A DNA stretch of 64,000 nucleotides from Adiantum capillus-veneris. Taxonomy: Eukaryota; Streptophyta; Polypodiopsida; Polypodiales; Pteridaceae. The DNA lies in assembly GCA_014529385.2 (NCBI GenBank), contig CM043955.1:153477640-153541639 (forward strand), given 5' to 3'. Position 1 is the first letter of the stretch. Each line of letters begins with the position of its first letter. The translations under genes were made by a program, and so were the position numbers. The notes below the pieces were generated by a model that saw nothing but the letters and a program-made list of their open reading frames with translations, was not told the DNA's origin and searched no databases. Of this stretch, positions 1 to 12,635 are shown in pieces.

Positions 1-3000
1 AAAGGAAAAGGAACAGCCTTAGTTGTCAAGGGAAGGACCAAAGAAAAGTACAAAGGTGGAAAGAGGAATTAGTCTCGTAGCAAGTCCCGCAGTGCTAAAG
101 GCAAGAGTGACATAGAATGCTACCATTGTGGCAAGAAGGGTCACATGAAAAGAGACTGCAGAGAATGGAAAGCAGAAAAAGGCTTAGAGAAATATGAATA
201 CCATGGTGAGAAGAACAAGTCCTCAGTGAAGATTCAAGAAATAAATGTGACAAACACGGTTGCAGAGGATGACAGTCTAGTGTCAAGAGACATCTACTTC
301 TTGAAGAATACAATGGACTCAGCTCTTCTTACAGCATCTGATGGAAATGCACCGAGTGACTGGATTATAGACTCAGGGGCATCACTTCATGTGTCTCCAA
401 ACAAGGAGTGGTTTACTTCTTATGTGACCACTAAAGATCATGTTCGGCTAGGCAATGGGCAGACATGTGAGATCTTAGGTGTTGGAGATGTTCAATTGAA
501 GTTTCAGAATGGCTCTTCTTTCACGTTGAAGAATGTGAGATATGTTCCCGCAATTACAAAGAGCTTGATCAGCACAGGTTTACTTGATGATGCTGGCTAC
601 GTCACCACTTTTGGACAGAACATGTGGAAGATATCCAAGGGTTCTATGACAGTAGCACATGGAGTAAAGTCTGGAGGACTTTACATGATTTATGTATCAA
701 ATGTCTCTAAAAATGTAATCAATGTAACCGAGCAGCCGAACGTTTCTTTGTGGCATAGCCGGTTAGGACATATGTCCAAGAAGGGAATGGAAATCTTGTC
801 TCATTCTGGTTATTTGCGTGGCTTTTCATTTAATGATTTTGAATTCTGTGAACATTGTCTGTATGGTAAGCAAACACAGCAGCCACATAAGCATAGAAGC
901 AGTAGAAGAGATACACAGTTGGCACTTGTTCATAGTGATTTGTGTGGACCTATGCCTAACCTATCTCTAGGGGGAGCTTCTTACTTTATGACATTTATAG
1001 ATGATTACTCGAGGAAAGTATGGGTTTACTTTCTCAAGCACAAGGATGAAGCGTTTAGTGTTTTCAAAACGTTTGTGACACTTGTGGAGAATCAGAGTGG
1101 CAAGAAGCTTAAATGCTTACGCACTGACAATGGTGGAGAGTATCTTTCAAAGGCCTTTCAGGACTTTTGTGAGTCAAAAGGTATAAAACGTGAACTTACT
1201 GCTCCTTACAATCCTCCTCAAAATGGTGTTGCTGAGAGGATGAATAGGACCATATAAGAGAAGGTCAGAAGTATGTTGTCTAATGCACAGCTGCCAAATG
1301 GGTTTTGGGCTGAAGCTGTATCAACAGCTGTTCATCTTGTAAATAGATCTCCTAGCAAGGTTTTGCAGAAGGATTCAGTGCCAGAGATGGTATGGTCAGG
1401 CAAAATGCCCTCATACAAGCATCTCAGAGTCTTTGGCTATGAGGTATATACTCACGTTCGAAAGGAATTTAGGAACAAACTTGAGCCAAAGAGTAGAAAG
1501 TGCATCTTTCTAGGCTATGGTAATTCTGGTGAGATGGGGTACAGACTTTGGGATCCCGAATCCAGAAAGGCTGTCCGCAGCAATGATGTTCACTTTAATG
1601 AATCCAAATATCATTCTAAACCAGAGAGGGTGTAGGAGATTAGAAGAGTTGTCTTCCAAGAAGATGGACCTGCACGTGCAAGACAAAAGGTCAAGGCTCA
1701 AGAGGAGCAAGGATAGGATAGATTGGAACCACAGGTTGTGGTTGAGCCTGAGCCACCTATTGTGCGTAGATCTGGACGTGTCACGTGACCTCCTAATAGG
1801 TTTGTTCCATCTATGAACTAGGTCATGTTGACTGATTGCAATGAGCCTTCATGTTACAAGGAAGCAGTGCAAATGAAGGACTCCAGGAATTGGCAATTGG
1901 CCATGCAGTCAGACATGACAGCTCTGCATAAAAACCAGACATGGAAGCTAGTTAAATTACCACGGGGCAAAAAGGCTCTACCCTGTAAATGGGTTTACAT
2001 GTATAAGATCACCGCTCATGATAGTCAGCCAAAGTACAAAGCAAGGCTTGTTGCCAAGGGCTTTAAGCAAGAACAAGGCATTGACTTTGATGAAGTCTTC
2101 TCTCCGGTGGTCAAAATGACTACATTGAGATGCTTTCTTGCATTGGTTGCCATATTAGATTTGGTGTTGCACCAAATGGATGTCAAGACAGCGTTCTTGC
2201 ATGGTGATTTAGATGTGGAAATTTACATGCAGCAGCCAGAAGGGTTTGTTGAGAAAGGCAAGGAAGATTTGGTATGCCAGTTATTAAAGAGTCTTTATGG
2301 CTTAAAACAATCACCGAGGGCATGGTACCATAAATTCCACAAGTTTATGCTTTCTCAAGGCTACAAACGTAGTGAGTTCGATCACTGCCTATATACAAAG
2401 AAGGCTAAGAATGGTAGTTGGCTGATCCTTATTTTGTATGTGGATGACATGTTGATTGCTGGCAAGCACTTGGAAGAAATTTTAGCTTTGAAGTCAAAGA
2501 TGGCAAAATATTTTGACATGAAAGACATGGGTGAGGCAAGTCATATACTTGGTATGCCCATTGAGAGAGACAGATCAAAGAAGTTGATTTGGTTATCTCA
2601 AACAGAGTATATTGACAAGGTTTTGCAACGTTTCAATATGGAGAAGGGAAAGGCATTGAGTGTTCCATTGCCACCATATGTGAAACTTAGCAAACAAGAT
2701 TGTCCTGTGTTTGAGGAAGAACAGGCTGAAATGGATAAGATTCCATATGCGTCTGTAGTGGGTAGTTTGATGTATGCAATGATTGCTACTCGCCCAGACA
2801 TTGCATTTGCAGGGGGAGTAGTAAGTCGATACATGTCAAACCTAGGCAAGAAACATTGGGAGGCAGTGAAAGGAATATTGAGATACCTGAAAGCTACAAA
2901 GAGTATGCGTATATGCTATGGGAGTCAGGAGCTAAGTGTGAAGGGTTTTACAGACTCAGATTATGCAGGTGACTTAGACAACTGAAGGTCTACGTCAGGG

Positions 3001-3396
3001 TATGTCTTTACATTGGCTGGTGGAGCAGTATCATGGCATTCTAGATTACAAGATTGTGTTACTCAGTCTACTACAGAGGCTGAATATGTTGCAGCATCAG
3101 AGGCATGCAAAGAATCAATTTGGCTTATTCGACTAGTAACAGATTTGGGAATCAAAGAAGAGATGCCTGTGTTATATTGTGATAGTCAAAGTGCTATACA
3201 ATTGGCTCGCAATCCAGTTTATCACTCAAAGACAAAGCATGTGGATGTGAAGTATCATTTCATCAGGGAAATGCTCGAGGATAAGCAACTTCAGCTTGTC
3301 AAAGTTCACACCATAGAAAATCCTGCTGATCTACTTACAAAAGGACTTCCCTCAGAGAGCTTTGCGCATTTTCGCAAGCAGTTAGGTGTAGGGTAG
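1..3396 (+). pseudogene. copia Gag-Pol polyprotein pseudogene
   Basis: One reading frame runs through the whole stretch. In order: a CCHC zinc knuckle (118-159, CYHCGKKGHMKRDC), an aspartic protease with DSGA (about 361-390), the GAG-pre-integrase region with its HxxxH and CxxC pairs (about 750-880), the integrase core (HSD near 930, DNGGEY near 1125, PQNGVAERMNRT before 1255), the RVT_2 reverse transcriptase with YVDD at 2437-2448, and RNase H with TEAEYVA near 3075 and DSQSA near 3181. The frame is never shifted but is broken by stops at 70 (TAG), 1255 (TAA), 1633 (TAG), 1714 (TAG), 1786 (TGA), 1819 (TAG) and 2983 (TGA). No full polyprotein can be made. The natural end is the TAG at 3394. 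The stop class is discussed as a finding. Confidence 0.93.
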
Positions 3397-3474
3397 TACA
3401 TCACTTCTCTACATCTCTTGTATATTAGCTTGTATAGTAGCTTCTCTCACACTTAAAGTACCACATTGGACTTT

Positions 3475-3484
3475 AAGTGGGAGG
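3475..3484 (+). promoter_or_regulatory. polypurine tract of the first copia element
   Basis: The tract AAGTGGGAGG lies directly before the LTR start TGTTGGGG. In LTR retrotransposons this purine tract primes plus-strand DNA synthesis. The second copia element in the window (21.4-28.2 kb, minus strand) has a very similar tract, so the two are probably related lineages. Confidence 0.75.
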
Positions 3485-3485
3485 T

Positions 3486-3677
3486 TGTTGGGGTATAAAG
3501 CCCAATGTGGTCGCCCAAGTAAGTGGGCGGGCCGCCAGGTATGTACACATATTCTTTTGTTAAAACCTAATAAGAACTCACTATGCTCTACACATTACAG
3601 TAGAGCGAGTTCACCATATCGTCGTGCTCTTCTTCTCGCACTCTCTCTCGCGTCACACTTCCGCTCGTACACCTTCA
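3486..3677 (+). repeat. 3' LTR (start clear, end uncertain)
   Basis: It starts with TGTTGGGG right after the purine tract. The interior has a run of CTC/TCTCGC pyrimidine motifs. No second LTR is in the window for comparison, so the end near 3675 rests only on a CA dinucleotide and on the change to gag-like coding sequence from about 3700. About 190 bp would be short for a copia LTR, so truncation is possible. Confidence 0.5.
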
Positions 3678-3700
3678 CACAATAGCGTGTTTCAAATTTT

Positions 3701-4650
3701 CCATATTCATTGGGGTTGAAGATGCAGAAATGTGGCTTCAAGATTATGGGTTTCTCCTGGAGAGAATTTTATCAAGGAAAGAAGGTGTGGTGCAAGTGTT
3801 CCCACTCTTGGTTCGTGGAAAAGCGAGGATATGGGATGATGGTTTTTGAGAAGAAGAGATGATGGATTATGAAGCCGTAGAAGTAGATTTTCGAACCAGA
3901 TTCATGGCAGATGCGTAGCTAGATGAGGTGAAGAAAAATTTGAACAAGTTGAAATAGAGCTTGGAAGGTGACTTTCAAGGATTCAAATGGGAGTTAAAAG
4001 GCCTTTGGGGCTAGATAGTCAAGGTAAATGTTGCTAAGAATGTTGAGAAAATTCATGGAGGACTGCTTGCATGAGGAGGTGCAAGACAAAGTGGAAATAG
4101 ATGGCTTTGTGTCATACAAAGAAGCAGTGGTTCTAGCAAAAGGATAGATGAAGAAAATTCTAAAGAAGCCCCAAGCTGGACCAGATTGGTTGAGTTAGGC
4201 AGTGCTGAGGCAAGTAGATGTGATGATAGTCGAGCCAAAGGTGATGCAAAGAAATGTGCCTATGCAAGAGAAAACAAGGGTTTTATGGTTACAAAGGGAT
4301 AGAGTCATTTTGATGCTAGTGGAATGTGCTATGGTGGTGCAACACGTATTGGGCTTGGTCAAGAAAGAGATAGCTGATGCGTTTATGGAAGACAAACCTG
4401 TTGAAGAACATGTCTTGGAAAGACGAGTTGGTGGAGCCATATGGCTCTATTTTCTTGGATTTTCTTGAGTATGCTCCAGGTTCGGAGTGAGACAAGGAGT
4501 TGATTCAAGTGGAAGAGCCCATAGTCAAAGAATATGTGTTTCTTATGGTACATGAGAAGGAAGAGTAGGCTCGAGATGCTCTCAAGAGAGGTATGTACTA
4601 CACTTTTGATGGGTATCTTGTGGATGATGCTATGTATTGGGATATCTACG
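3701..4650 (+). pseudogene. gypsy-type gag-like remnant
   Basis: From 3707 the frame reads FIGVEDAEMWLQDY, then RGKARIWDD, then DFRTRFMADA. This spacing (F-G-D-a-W, then G-k-A, then F-x-x-RF) is typical of the Retrotrans_gag capsid region of Ty3/gypsy elements. The frame is cut by stops near 3846, 3915, 3954 and 4012. Beyond about 4100 several short frames give no recognisable domain. No LTR or primer site could be tied to it. I am fairly sure it is decayed retroelement gag, less sure of the family. Confidence 0.45.
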
Positions 4651-4788
4651 AGTTGTAGGGGTCCTAGGAGGAGGCCTCAACTTTACATGGATGCTAGAGA
4701 GGGTATGGTATGTACAATGAGAGTGGTGGTATGTATTTGGAGCGTGATGGTGTGCTTGGTAGGGATTTTTGGAAGTGGGCAGTATGAC

Positions 4789-5100
4789 AAGGAGTGCTTG
4801 GTGCGGTGGAGGTATGCTAGGGAGGACAAGTTATGTGCATGATTGGCTATGTGTTGGTGTACAACAATACAAGAAGGTGTTGCACATGGATGGAGGTGAT
4901 GAGTGCCAGGTGTTAAGACTCAAGTGGAAGCTATGCTATGATGCAAGGAGTGCTTGGTGCCATGGAGGTATGCTAGGGATGACACGTTATGTGCATGATT
5001 GGCTATGTGTTGGTGTACAACAATACAAGAAGGTGTTGCACATGGGTGGAGGTGATGAGTGCCAGGTGTTAGACCCAAGTGGAAGTTGTGCTATGATGCA
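4789..5100 (+). repeat. direct tandem duplication, 156 bp x 2
   Basis: The segment beginning AAGGAGTGCTTGGTG at 4789 recurs at 4945 with only a few differences. The copies are head to tail and the period is 156 bp. The period is a multiple of three and a short frame stays open through both copies (4769-5110), but its peptide resembles nothing I know, so I treat it as non-coding. Confidence 0.85.
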
Positions 5101-5630
5101 GGGGGGTTGAGAAAAGGTGGTGGGCGGCAAGAGACATGTTTTGTATATATGGTAGTGGTTTTTTGTGTGTACATAGTGTTTTTTTGGTGGTGTCTGTATT
5201 TGATCCAGGTGGATAATGGCAAGTGGTGCAAGGCCCACAGGAGGAATATTTTGTATATACTTTTGTACATAGAGGTTGCAATGTGTTTTGTGCTTTCCTC
5301 AAGGGTTTGTGTAGCTTTGCAATTTTGGAGGTCAATAAGTATGTGTTTGGTTGAATGTGAATGTTCAACAAGGGGATTTCACTTAGAGCTATTTGGTGAT
5401 AGGAGCATGCACAAGCATGGTTATGTATGTTGACATGTGCAGGCTGGAAGACTAAATCATGTACAAAATACCTCAACAGGCAAGTGAGATTGAAAATGTA
5501 TGATTAATGTGGTTTTTGAGGCCAAAATTACTCTAGAGTGGGCCAATTGGGTTGATAAATCTAGTTTTTTGAAGTGCTAGGTGGAAGCTTTGGAAGTGGT
5601 CTTCATGATGCTCTAGAAGCCGATCGAGAC

Positions 5631-5874
5631 GGCTTGTCAAACAGAGCTACGATGTGGAAGTTACGCCAATTCAAAATTGGAAGGGTTTGGAGATCCTCAA
5701 CGGATCGAGCAAGTGATGACATGTGGCCAGAGCAAGAGTAAGCACGATCGGCTCGTCAAACAGAGCTACGATGTGGAAGTTATGCCAGTTCAAAATTGGA
5801 AGGGTTTGGAGATCTTTGGAGATCCTCAACGCATCGGACAAGTGATGAAATGTGGCCAGAGCAAGAGTAAGCAC
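5631..5874 (+). repeat. direct tandem duplication, about 119 bp x 2
   Basis: GGCTTGTCAAACAGAGC at 5631 returns as GGCTCGTCAAACAGAGC at 5750. The second copy has about 10 extra bases from local doubling of GGAGATC. It lies in otherwise unassignable sequence between the gag-like remnant and the microsatellites. Confidence 0.85.
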
Positions 5875-6402
5875 ATAGACATGAAGATCTTGGGTTGTGG
5901 AGTATGCTGGTGTTTTTGGATCCTCTATCAAAGCTCAAACAAGAAAGATATGGATGATCAAAGTTTTCAAGGGGGCTAGTTATGTGCCCAATTGACTACA
6001 TTGGTAGTTGTGACATCATGTGTTTTTTAGGCCTCACCAGAGTTTGAAAAGGTAGTGTGAGATGTATGAAGCCAGTAGTAATTGAGAGATTGTAAATTGG
6101 ATTCCCTGTGGGCAAGATATTGATGAATGAAGTTTGGGGTAGTGAACGAAGGTGCAATGCTCGATGTTTCTTCTCAATCTTTAGGCCTTGAGAAAGTCAA
6201 AGCTCGATGGGATAGCCAAAGGCATCGAAGGAGGCACTAAGAGAGCTCCCGTGGCATGTCTGTTGTGGCGGCGAGCTTTGCACTTTGTGTGGTGTTGCAT
6301 AGCGTGCAGCCTAGGAAGGGCTAGGTATGGGTGATGGTTGTATTTGGTGCTTGATGGTGGAGCTGTCCTTGCAAAGCAGTTGTTGACATGGAAGCTCGTG
6401 TG
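5875..6402. other. no gene recognised
   Basis: I see no coding, RNA or transposon feature between the tandem duplication and the 6.4 kb palindrome. All frames are short. Confidence 0.5.
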
Positions 6403-6445
6403 GGGCTCATTCCCACGTGCCCAAAGGGCACATGGGAACGAGCCC
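6403..6445. repeat. near-perfect 20 bp inverted repeat, 3 bp loop
   Basis: GGGCTCATTCCCACGTGCCC (6403-6422), then AAA, then the inverse with two mismatches (6426-6445), followed shortly by a T run. It looks like the core of a foldback or MITE-type sequence. A bacterial-style terminator is unlikely in this context. Confidence 0.8.
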
Positions 6446-6959
6446 TACGGGACCATCATTTTTTAAGGGAAATGTAGAGAGCACTGAGGGCGTCGTTAGG
6501 GCTCAATAAAGAAGAAAGTTCAGATACCTTGGCACCCAAGCAAGACAAGAACAGAAGTGGAAGTGTCTCACATGCAAAGTCCATCCAAAAAGAAAAGGTG
6601 GGCAAAAATAGGAGGTCACACACACACACCCATAGGGCAACAATTGTTTTCACTTGGGGGAGAGATTTTGGGACAATGAGAGCTCCAAGGAGGAGAGTTT
6701 TTTTTGAGCTACTGCAAAATGAGCAGGAGGAAGAAAGCTCCAACAGAGGAGGCACCAACGAGAGTTGTCCACTCTTATTCTTTGTACTTGGCGAGGTCAT
6801 GCCAATGGAGCAAGATTGTGCTTGATGTTTTCGAACAAAGAGAAGCTATCATTGTCATATTTGTGTCAAATCCCCCTTCTCTTTTCTGCGCTTGTGCATG
6901 TGGTCCTGGGTGTGCCCACTGAGGGTGTGTTGTGCACACACATGCGTGCGGGCGCGCGT

Positions 6960-7869
<910 letters not shown>

Positions 7870-8480
7870 TAATGTTAGATGTAAAAAAAGAGGTAGATAG
7901 ATGGATAAAAACCTCTCTACTTCTCTCTACGCTTAATCTAACCCTAATGTACTTCTATTTACCCTCCCTCTCTATGTCCTCTCTATCTACCATATGTAGA
8001 GAGATAGAGGTGGGTAGATTAGGTAAAAATTAAATAGATAGGGAGGTAGATAGATTAAATATATTTACCTCTCTCTATATGCCTCTCTGTGTACCTTAGG
8101 TACAAAGATAGATGCGTGTAGATTAGGTAGAGATTAGGTGTAGAGAGAGAGAGGTAGATAGCGGGAGAAAAATATATATATATCTCTATACCCTCTCTAT
8201 CTACATCTACTTACCCTCTCTCTCTCTATGAACTCTCTATCTACCTCTATTTATCTCTCTCTACATCCTCTCTAGCCCCTTGGATTAGGTGAAGAGGAAA
8301 GAGATCTACCTCTGTCTACCTTAGGTAGATAGATAGAGGTGTGTATGTTACATAGAGATTAGGTGTACGAGATTGATAAGCAGTGTAGATTTGATATAGA
8401 GAAATAGAGGGAGCGGTGGTGTGGATTAGGTGTAGAGAAGTAGTTTAGATTATGTGTAGATAGAGCTTAGGTAAAGGGAG
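7870..8480. repeat. TAGA/CTCTCTAC-rich low-complexity block
   Basis: This is degenerate simple sequence in which purine patches (GTAGATAGAGAGG, GATTAGGTGTAGAGA) alternate with their complements (CTCTCTATCTACC). The motif GATTAGGT recurs at least five times. Neighbouring patches are reverse complements, so the block could fold on itself. There is no coding potential. Confidence 0.8.
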
Positions 8481-8920
8481 ATTAAAGAAATAATAGGTCA
8501 ATACCTACAAACTAATCTTTTGTAAATATTGGTGGTGGATGAGAGATCACCTGCTAGGGAGCAGCCCCCGTCTTCTTCCTTTGGTTAGTCCTTGTCATAG
8601 TTGGGGCCCCCACCAGGGTGGTCATCCTCTCTAGTGGATTTAAATATTGAGGTTGTAAGTCCAAGCAATGGGTTTAGGTTTACCTGTATCTAGTTAAAGG
8701 TGAGCTTGAGTGTAGCTATCTTTTTGTTATTTGTATGTATGGCCCTCTTATGGTTTTGGTGGAACTGGTACATCTACTCAAGTTCCTCAGCAAGTGATAG
8801 ATCTATAGCTACAACGTGCACTCTCTTTGTGAGAGAGTACCTACATTTATCGCATGGTTTGTATAGCCACTACACTCTATAGCAACTAGTGGCTTATGGT
8901 CTTTTACAACAAACCACACC

Positions 8921-9913
8921 ATGGGGGAATCAGAGAGGGACTCCATATATCCAGATCCTTGCATCGATAGCATCCCCTTCTACCATGCCTTCTTATCAAC
9001 CCACACCCCTCCCATAGTAGTAGGGACCCACACCATTACATCCTACTCCTTCTTTTCTCGATCCTCATTGATAGTCGATGGGTGATCGACAAACATCTTC
9101 CAGTAGTGCACACATGCGTTCTTCTTAAGGTAGCAACTCGCGAGCATCGTGATAGGCAAAGTGACATGGGATCTTGTTGGGATTCCTATTTTTGCTCCAA
9201 CTATAGAGAATGAGAATTGTGACACACTTGTGCCAGATACACACGTGCATTACTGTAAGGTCAAGTATGGTGCAGGGTTGATTTTGGAACTACGCAAGGC
9301 AGGGCATTTTGGATCCACTTTACAGACTGTTATACACTTGATGCATACAAATTGTCTTATTAAGATCAAAGACCAACATCTTGATCATGCATGCTATATC
9401 AAGGAATTGTTGCATGCTCAATTTTTGAACCCCTTCAATGAGCATTTCTCCATGCAATGGTTGGAGGGGTATATCAAGAAATTTCTAAAAAGGAAAAAAT
9501 CAAGTGAATGGCTTGCCATGCTCAACCAGGTTGCAAATCTAGAGTGAAGCTATTGTGGCAAAAACATGGTTGATGCAGAGTGGGAGTTTTTATGCAAGAA
9601 AAGAGTGATGAAGCATCAATGGCTCATCCCAAAGACAACAACGTCAATCTTGGGCCAAAAAAACTTGAGATATTTTATCTTATGAAACTTTTTGGTTATG
9701 TTTTAGGAAAATATCACTTTGACTCGTCCTACTAGAGAGATGTTCAAGTATCAAAAGAGATACACAAAGTTCAATACTTGGTGATGGTTGTTGGAAAACA
9801 AACATATCTCTCGTGAGCAATTTGACTCTGCAATTAGATCTCTACAAGTGGAAACTATAGCTAATGAATACTATTGTAATAATCATTTTGAGCTATTAAT
9901 CTATGTAATTTGG
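8921..9913 (+). pseudogene. unrecognised gene with premature stops (gene C)
   Basis: One frame from the ATG at 8921 carries protein-like sequence to about 9910. Its longest open piece is 9149-9547 (132 aa, from IGKVTWDLVGIPIF to LNQVANLE). Stops in this frame are TGA 9083, TAG 9104, TAG 9131, TGA 9545 and TGA 9782. A further TGA and TAG near 9688 and 9706 may sit in an intron, since TTTTAG before GAAAATATC looks like an acceptor. I recognise no domain. There are Cys/His residues (NCD, HVHYC, HAC, SYCGKN) but no clear zinc-finger spacing. Evidence for a former gene is the long frame kept open between single-base stops. No neighbour suggests a role. It could also be part of an unrecognised transposon. 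Confidence 0.45.
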
Positions 9914-10246
9914 TTTTGATTGTTGTAGATTTCGAGAGATCAAACTTATGCCCTTTGGATGAGGAGGAGGAGGATGAGGAAGATGAGAACTTACATTAAT
10001 ACTTTCTTTGCAGTCGTCTTCTTTTACTAGTACAAATATGGCACAACAAGCCCTCATTTGTACATAAAACTCATTTGGTATCCTCATTTTAATTGTAATT
10101 AAATTTTAGTATTGTTCTTTTGTGTTTCAAATTATGTAGGTAGTGTGTGATATGTAATTTAAAGTATGTTTTTAGTCTCAAAGGTTATTGTTACTTTTTT
10201 GTTCACTTTCAAAATGAAATTTATATTTGATATGTTTTATGTAAGT

Positions 10247-10309
10247 AAAAAATAAAGATGCTCTGGGCCATCCAAAATTGGATGGCCCAAATGAGCGTCT
10301 TTATTTTTG
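10247..10309. repeat. palindrome of about 60 bp
   Basis: The core is GGGCCATCCA (10265-10274), AAAT, TGGATGGCCC (10279-10288). Outer arms (AAAATAAAGA..GCTC and its inverse) extend the symmetry to about 10247 and 10309. The core resembles the GGCCCATCCA part of the 30.7-33.0 kb palindromes. Confidence 0.85.
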
Positions 10310-10569
10310 AAAATTTGGGTAGCAAAAATAGATGCGGTTATATAAGCAATAATAAGCACGATAATAGATGTGGATATATGTCTATATCTATTACCGTGTA
10401 TATTGCTATTGAACCACTATCATGGCCCTTGCTACCACTATTGCTATCACACATTGTTATTCTTTTTATTTATCTTTGTTAGTTCATGGCATTAGTGTCG
10501 GTTTTGGCCTTTTCATCTTATAGTATTCGGGGTTTCCATTCCATAGACGGTCATTCTACAATTGGTCAT

Positions 10570-11045
10570 TCGGCAATTATTCTAGATCCTGGACTCAACC
10601 CTTGTAATCGTTGAGTAGTCGCTCATAGTAATCATTACACTCTCTTGTAGCTTAAGCTAATTCCAATTGTACTATTTTCAATATGTGAATACATTAGTTC
10701 TGGTCTCTTGTTCAATTTCTATCTTTGCATTTCAATTTCAATCTTTGTTTGATTCTTGTTCTATCTAAAGTCTCCTTTGAACTAGTGATTAACGCCAAGT
10801 CTTTAACCTAGAACGGCTATCAAAAGAGACCAGCTCATTTCATTTTTGTGATTACAATGGTGAGATCAAGCTCTTAATAGGTAACATATCCCCTAGTTGG
10901 GGTTTGGAGTTAGCTGACATCACAATGCTCTCAAGCAATAAGGAAGAGGGAGGAGACTGACCACAATGTTTTCAAAGAAGCACAACCATATCAACACAAT
11001 GGCTAAAGAGTCAAGAGTGAGGCTTTGATGGTGGTCCTGAATTTG
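10570..11045 (+). mobile_element. LTR-element remnant (LTR end, leader, gag start)
   Basis: From about 10700 the sequence matches the order and wording of the remnant at 18.2-18.7 kb: a CAATTTC/TTGTTCTA-rich LTR end, then TATCAA, then a leader, then a gag-like start (HFCDYNGEIKLLIGN here, HFDNYGGLKIALDR there). The frame stops near 10960. It is a short piece of an old element whose body is lost or overlaid by the minus-strand gag that follows. The family is probably copia-like but not proven. Confidence 0.45.
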
Positions 11046-11069
11046 AGAATGGAAAAATAGATGCTTACC

Positions 11070-12171
11070 TCAATCAGAGAGAGATTGAAGGACTTGGGAG
11101 TCTCCAATACACATCTCAGTTGAGGAGAATGCATTCAGTGACATCTGAGAGATGTCCTTGCTCATATGGGTCTCAGAAAATAAGCAAGGGGAAAGAAAAA
11201 GATCAGACATAGGGTAGCGATGGGAGTAGACGGAGTGAAAGAACAACACACAAGAATTCCAAGAGGAAGGTTGAGGTGGAGACAGCCATGGAGACGGATG
11301 AATAGTACAATGATAGGTGGGATGACAGAATTGATCATTATAGCGTAGCTTAGAGGCCTCCGTGAAGCCCTCATCTCCAAATGCCACATTGAATTGTTGG
11401 ATAAAGGCCAAGACTTTGTCCGTAGCACCAAAGGTACCATTGTAGGTAAGGAAAGAGATGCTCTTCCCTTCCTCTTTGAAATTCTTGAGCTTGGACAACC
11501 TCTTCCACGTGGTATAGGATTTCCTATGGCCTCTTCTTTTTTATGGTTCAAAGGTTGCACCATCCCTTTCTTCAAAAGGTGAAGAATTTGAGGAAGATGG
11601 AGAAGAGGGTGAGCTGTTTCTTGCCTTGATCTTCTTTGTCTTCACCATCACTTTCATAGGAGGAAGAGGATGAAGAAGATAGAGAAGAGGGTGTCCTCTT
11701 TCTCAGCTTTTTCTTCTCTTGATTTTTGTCATCCCTCTTTGAAGTATGGTGGTGTGGAGAAGTATGTGATGGTCTTCTCCGTTTTGGAGGTAATGGAGAG
11801 CGTTTAGCCCGCCGTATTTGTGGAGCCATCTCCTCCGAGGTGGTAGGAGACTCACTTCTTTCTCGTTCCTTCAGTGGAGGCTCTTGAATTCTCCTTTGAG
11901 AAGGATATGCGTCATGAAGGAGCAAATTTTTGAGCCCTTCATATGGATCCTCTTCTTCTTACCGAATCGGAGAGAGGCCTCTTTTGGAAGTCTCACAAGG
12001 AGGCTTCCTAGGTGCTATCTCTTGATGGTGGGGAGCTTGGAGAATCCCATGAGCACGAAGCTGCCGTTGCACTTTGCTTTGGAGGGATGGATTGCCCATG
12101 TCTTGTTGAAGCCTAGAAACAAGATAGTTAACAAGCATCGGGGCATCATTAGTAGCCTGCTCATTAGACAA
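11070..12171 (-). pseudogene. LTR-retroelement gag pseudogene
   Basis: Read on the minus strand from 12171, the protein has a short N-terminal region, then a low-complexity stretch rich in K, R, S and E (about 11600-11900, RRAKRSPLPPKRRR and SSLSSSSSSSYESDGED), then a capsid-like region (11498-11350, FLTYNGTFGATDKVLAFIQQ, FGDEGFTEASKLR). This alternation of acidic/serine linker and capsid helix is what I expect of a plant Ty3/gypsy gag. The two parts are in different frames, with stops near 11960 and 11572, and sequence after KLR is out of frame. A primer-site-like sequence and LTR edge lie upstream at 12622-12642. It is non-functional. Confidence 0.6.
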
Positions 12172-12621
12172 ATCAAAGTTAACAACATTAATTCACTCTC
12201 TTTACTATTGTCATCCATTCTAAAAACATTTAGGTGTAAACTTTTTAGGTGTACGTTGGCACTTCAAGACCTAGTTGCTACTCCTCTTTAACCCTTTAGA
12301 AAAATCACTCAAGCTACTGTACCCGTGGCTCGAATACCATTAATTGCAAAGAATAGAAGAGAGGGTCGTTCAACACCAAAATAGCACAGGCTCTTGTCAA
12401 GCTTCTAATAGCTCAATAGTGGTTTAAGCTGTAGGCGAGCCCCGTAGGACTCCATTATTAAGACCATAGCTCTCGACGGTGATGCCCCATTAACTGCACA
12501 AAGGCAGACACACTGCAAGGCTGAAAAATCCCTATTCTACTACTCACATGCAATTAATAATACCAACCATTTATAGCTAGCTTGAGGACCTCTCTTCTTG
12601 AGCAAGAAAAGAGAAACCTTG

Positions 12622-12634
12622 TGCTCGGATACCA
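12622..12634 (-). promoter_or_regulatory. primer-binding-site-like sequence
   Basis: On the minus strand this reads TGGTATCCGAGCA. It is one base away from the initiator-Met primer-site consensus TGGTATCAGAGC over most of its length. It lies immediately inside a TGTTACA LTR edge and upstream of the minus-strand gag, the expected order. Confidence 0.6.
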
Positions 12635-12635
12635 A

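Larger units (their letters stand above)
1..3677 (+). mobile_element. Ty1/copia LTR retrotransposon, 3' part, decayed
   Basis: The window opens inside a copia element. Pol order is zinc knuckle, protease, integrase, reverse transcriptase, RNase H, which is the Ty1/copia order (integrase before RT). It is followed by a purine tract and an LTR start. The 5' LTR, primer site and most of gag lie before the window. The right end of the 3' LTR is placed by eye at a CA near 3675 and is uncertain. Confidence 0.9.

Noticed and set aside
1-3396. Stop codon reassignment or RNA editing that restores the frames
   Set aside because: Intact genes in the window (gene A, ParB-like exons 1 and 2) use ordinary stops with no internal TAG/TGA/TAA. 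Stop-removing editing in plants is known from organelles, not nuclear retroelements.
6403-6460. Rho-independent terminator
   Set aside because: A GC stem followed by T looks like one, but the surroundings are plant nuclear DNA with no gene ending there.
11162-11575. 137-codon minus-strand frame overlapping the gag remnant
   Set aside because: The recognisable capsid motif is in the neighbouring frame; this one is a shadow.
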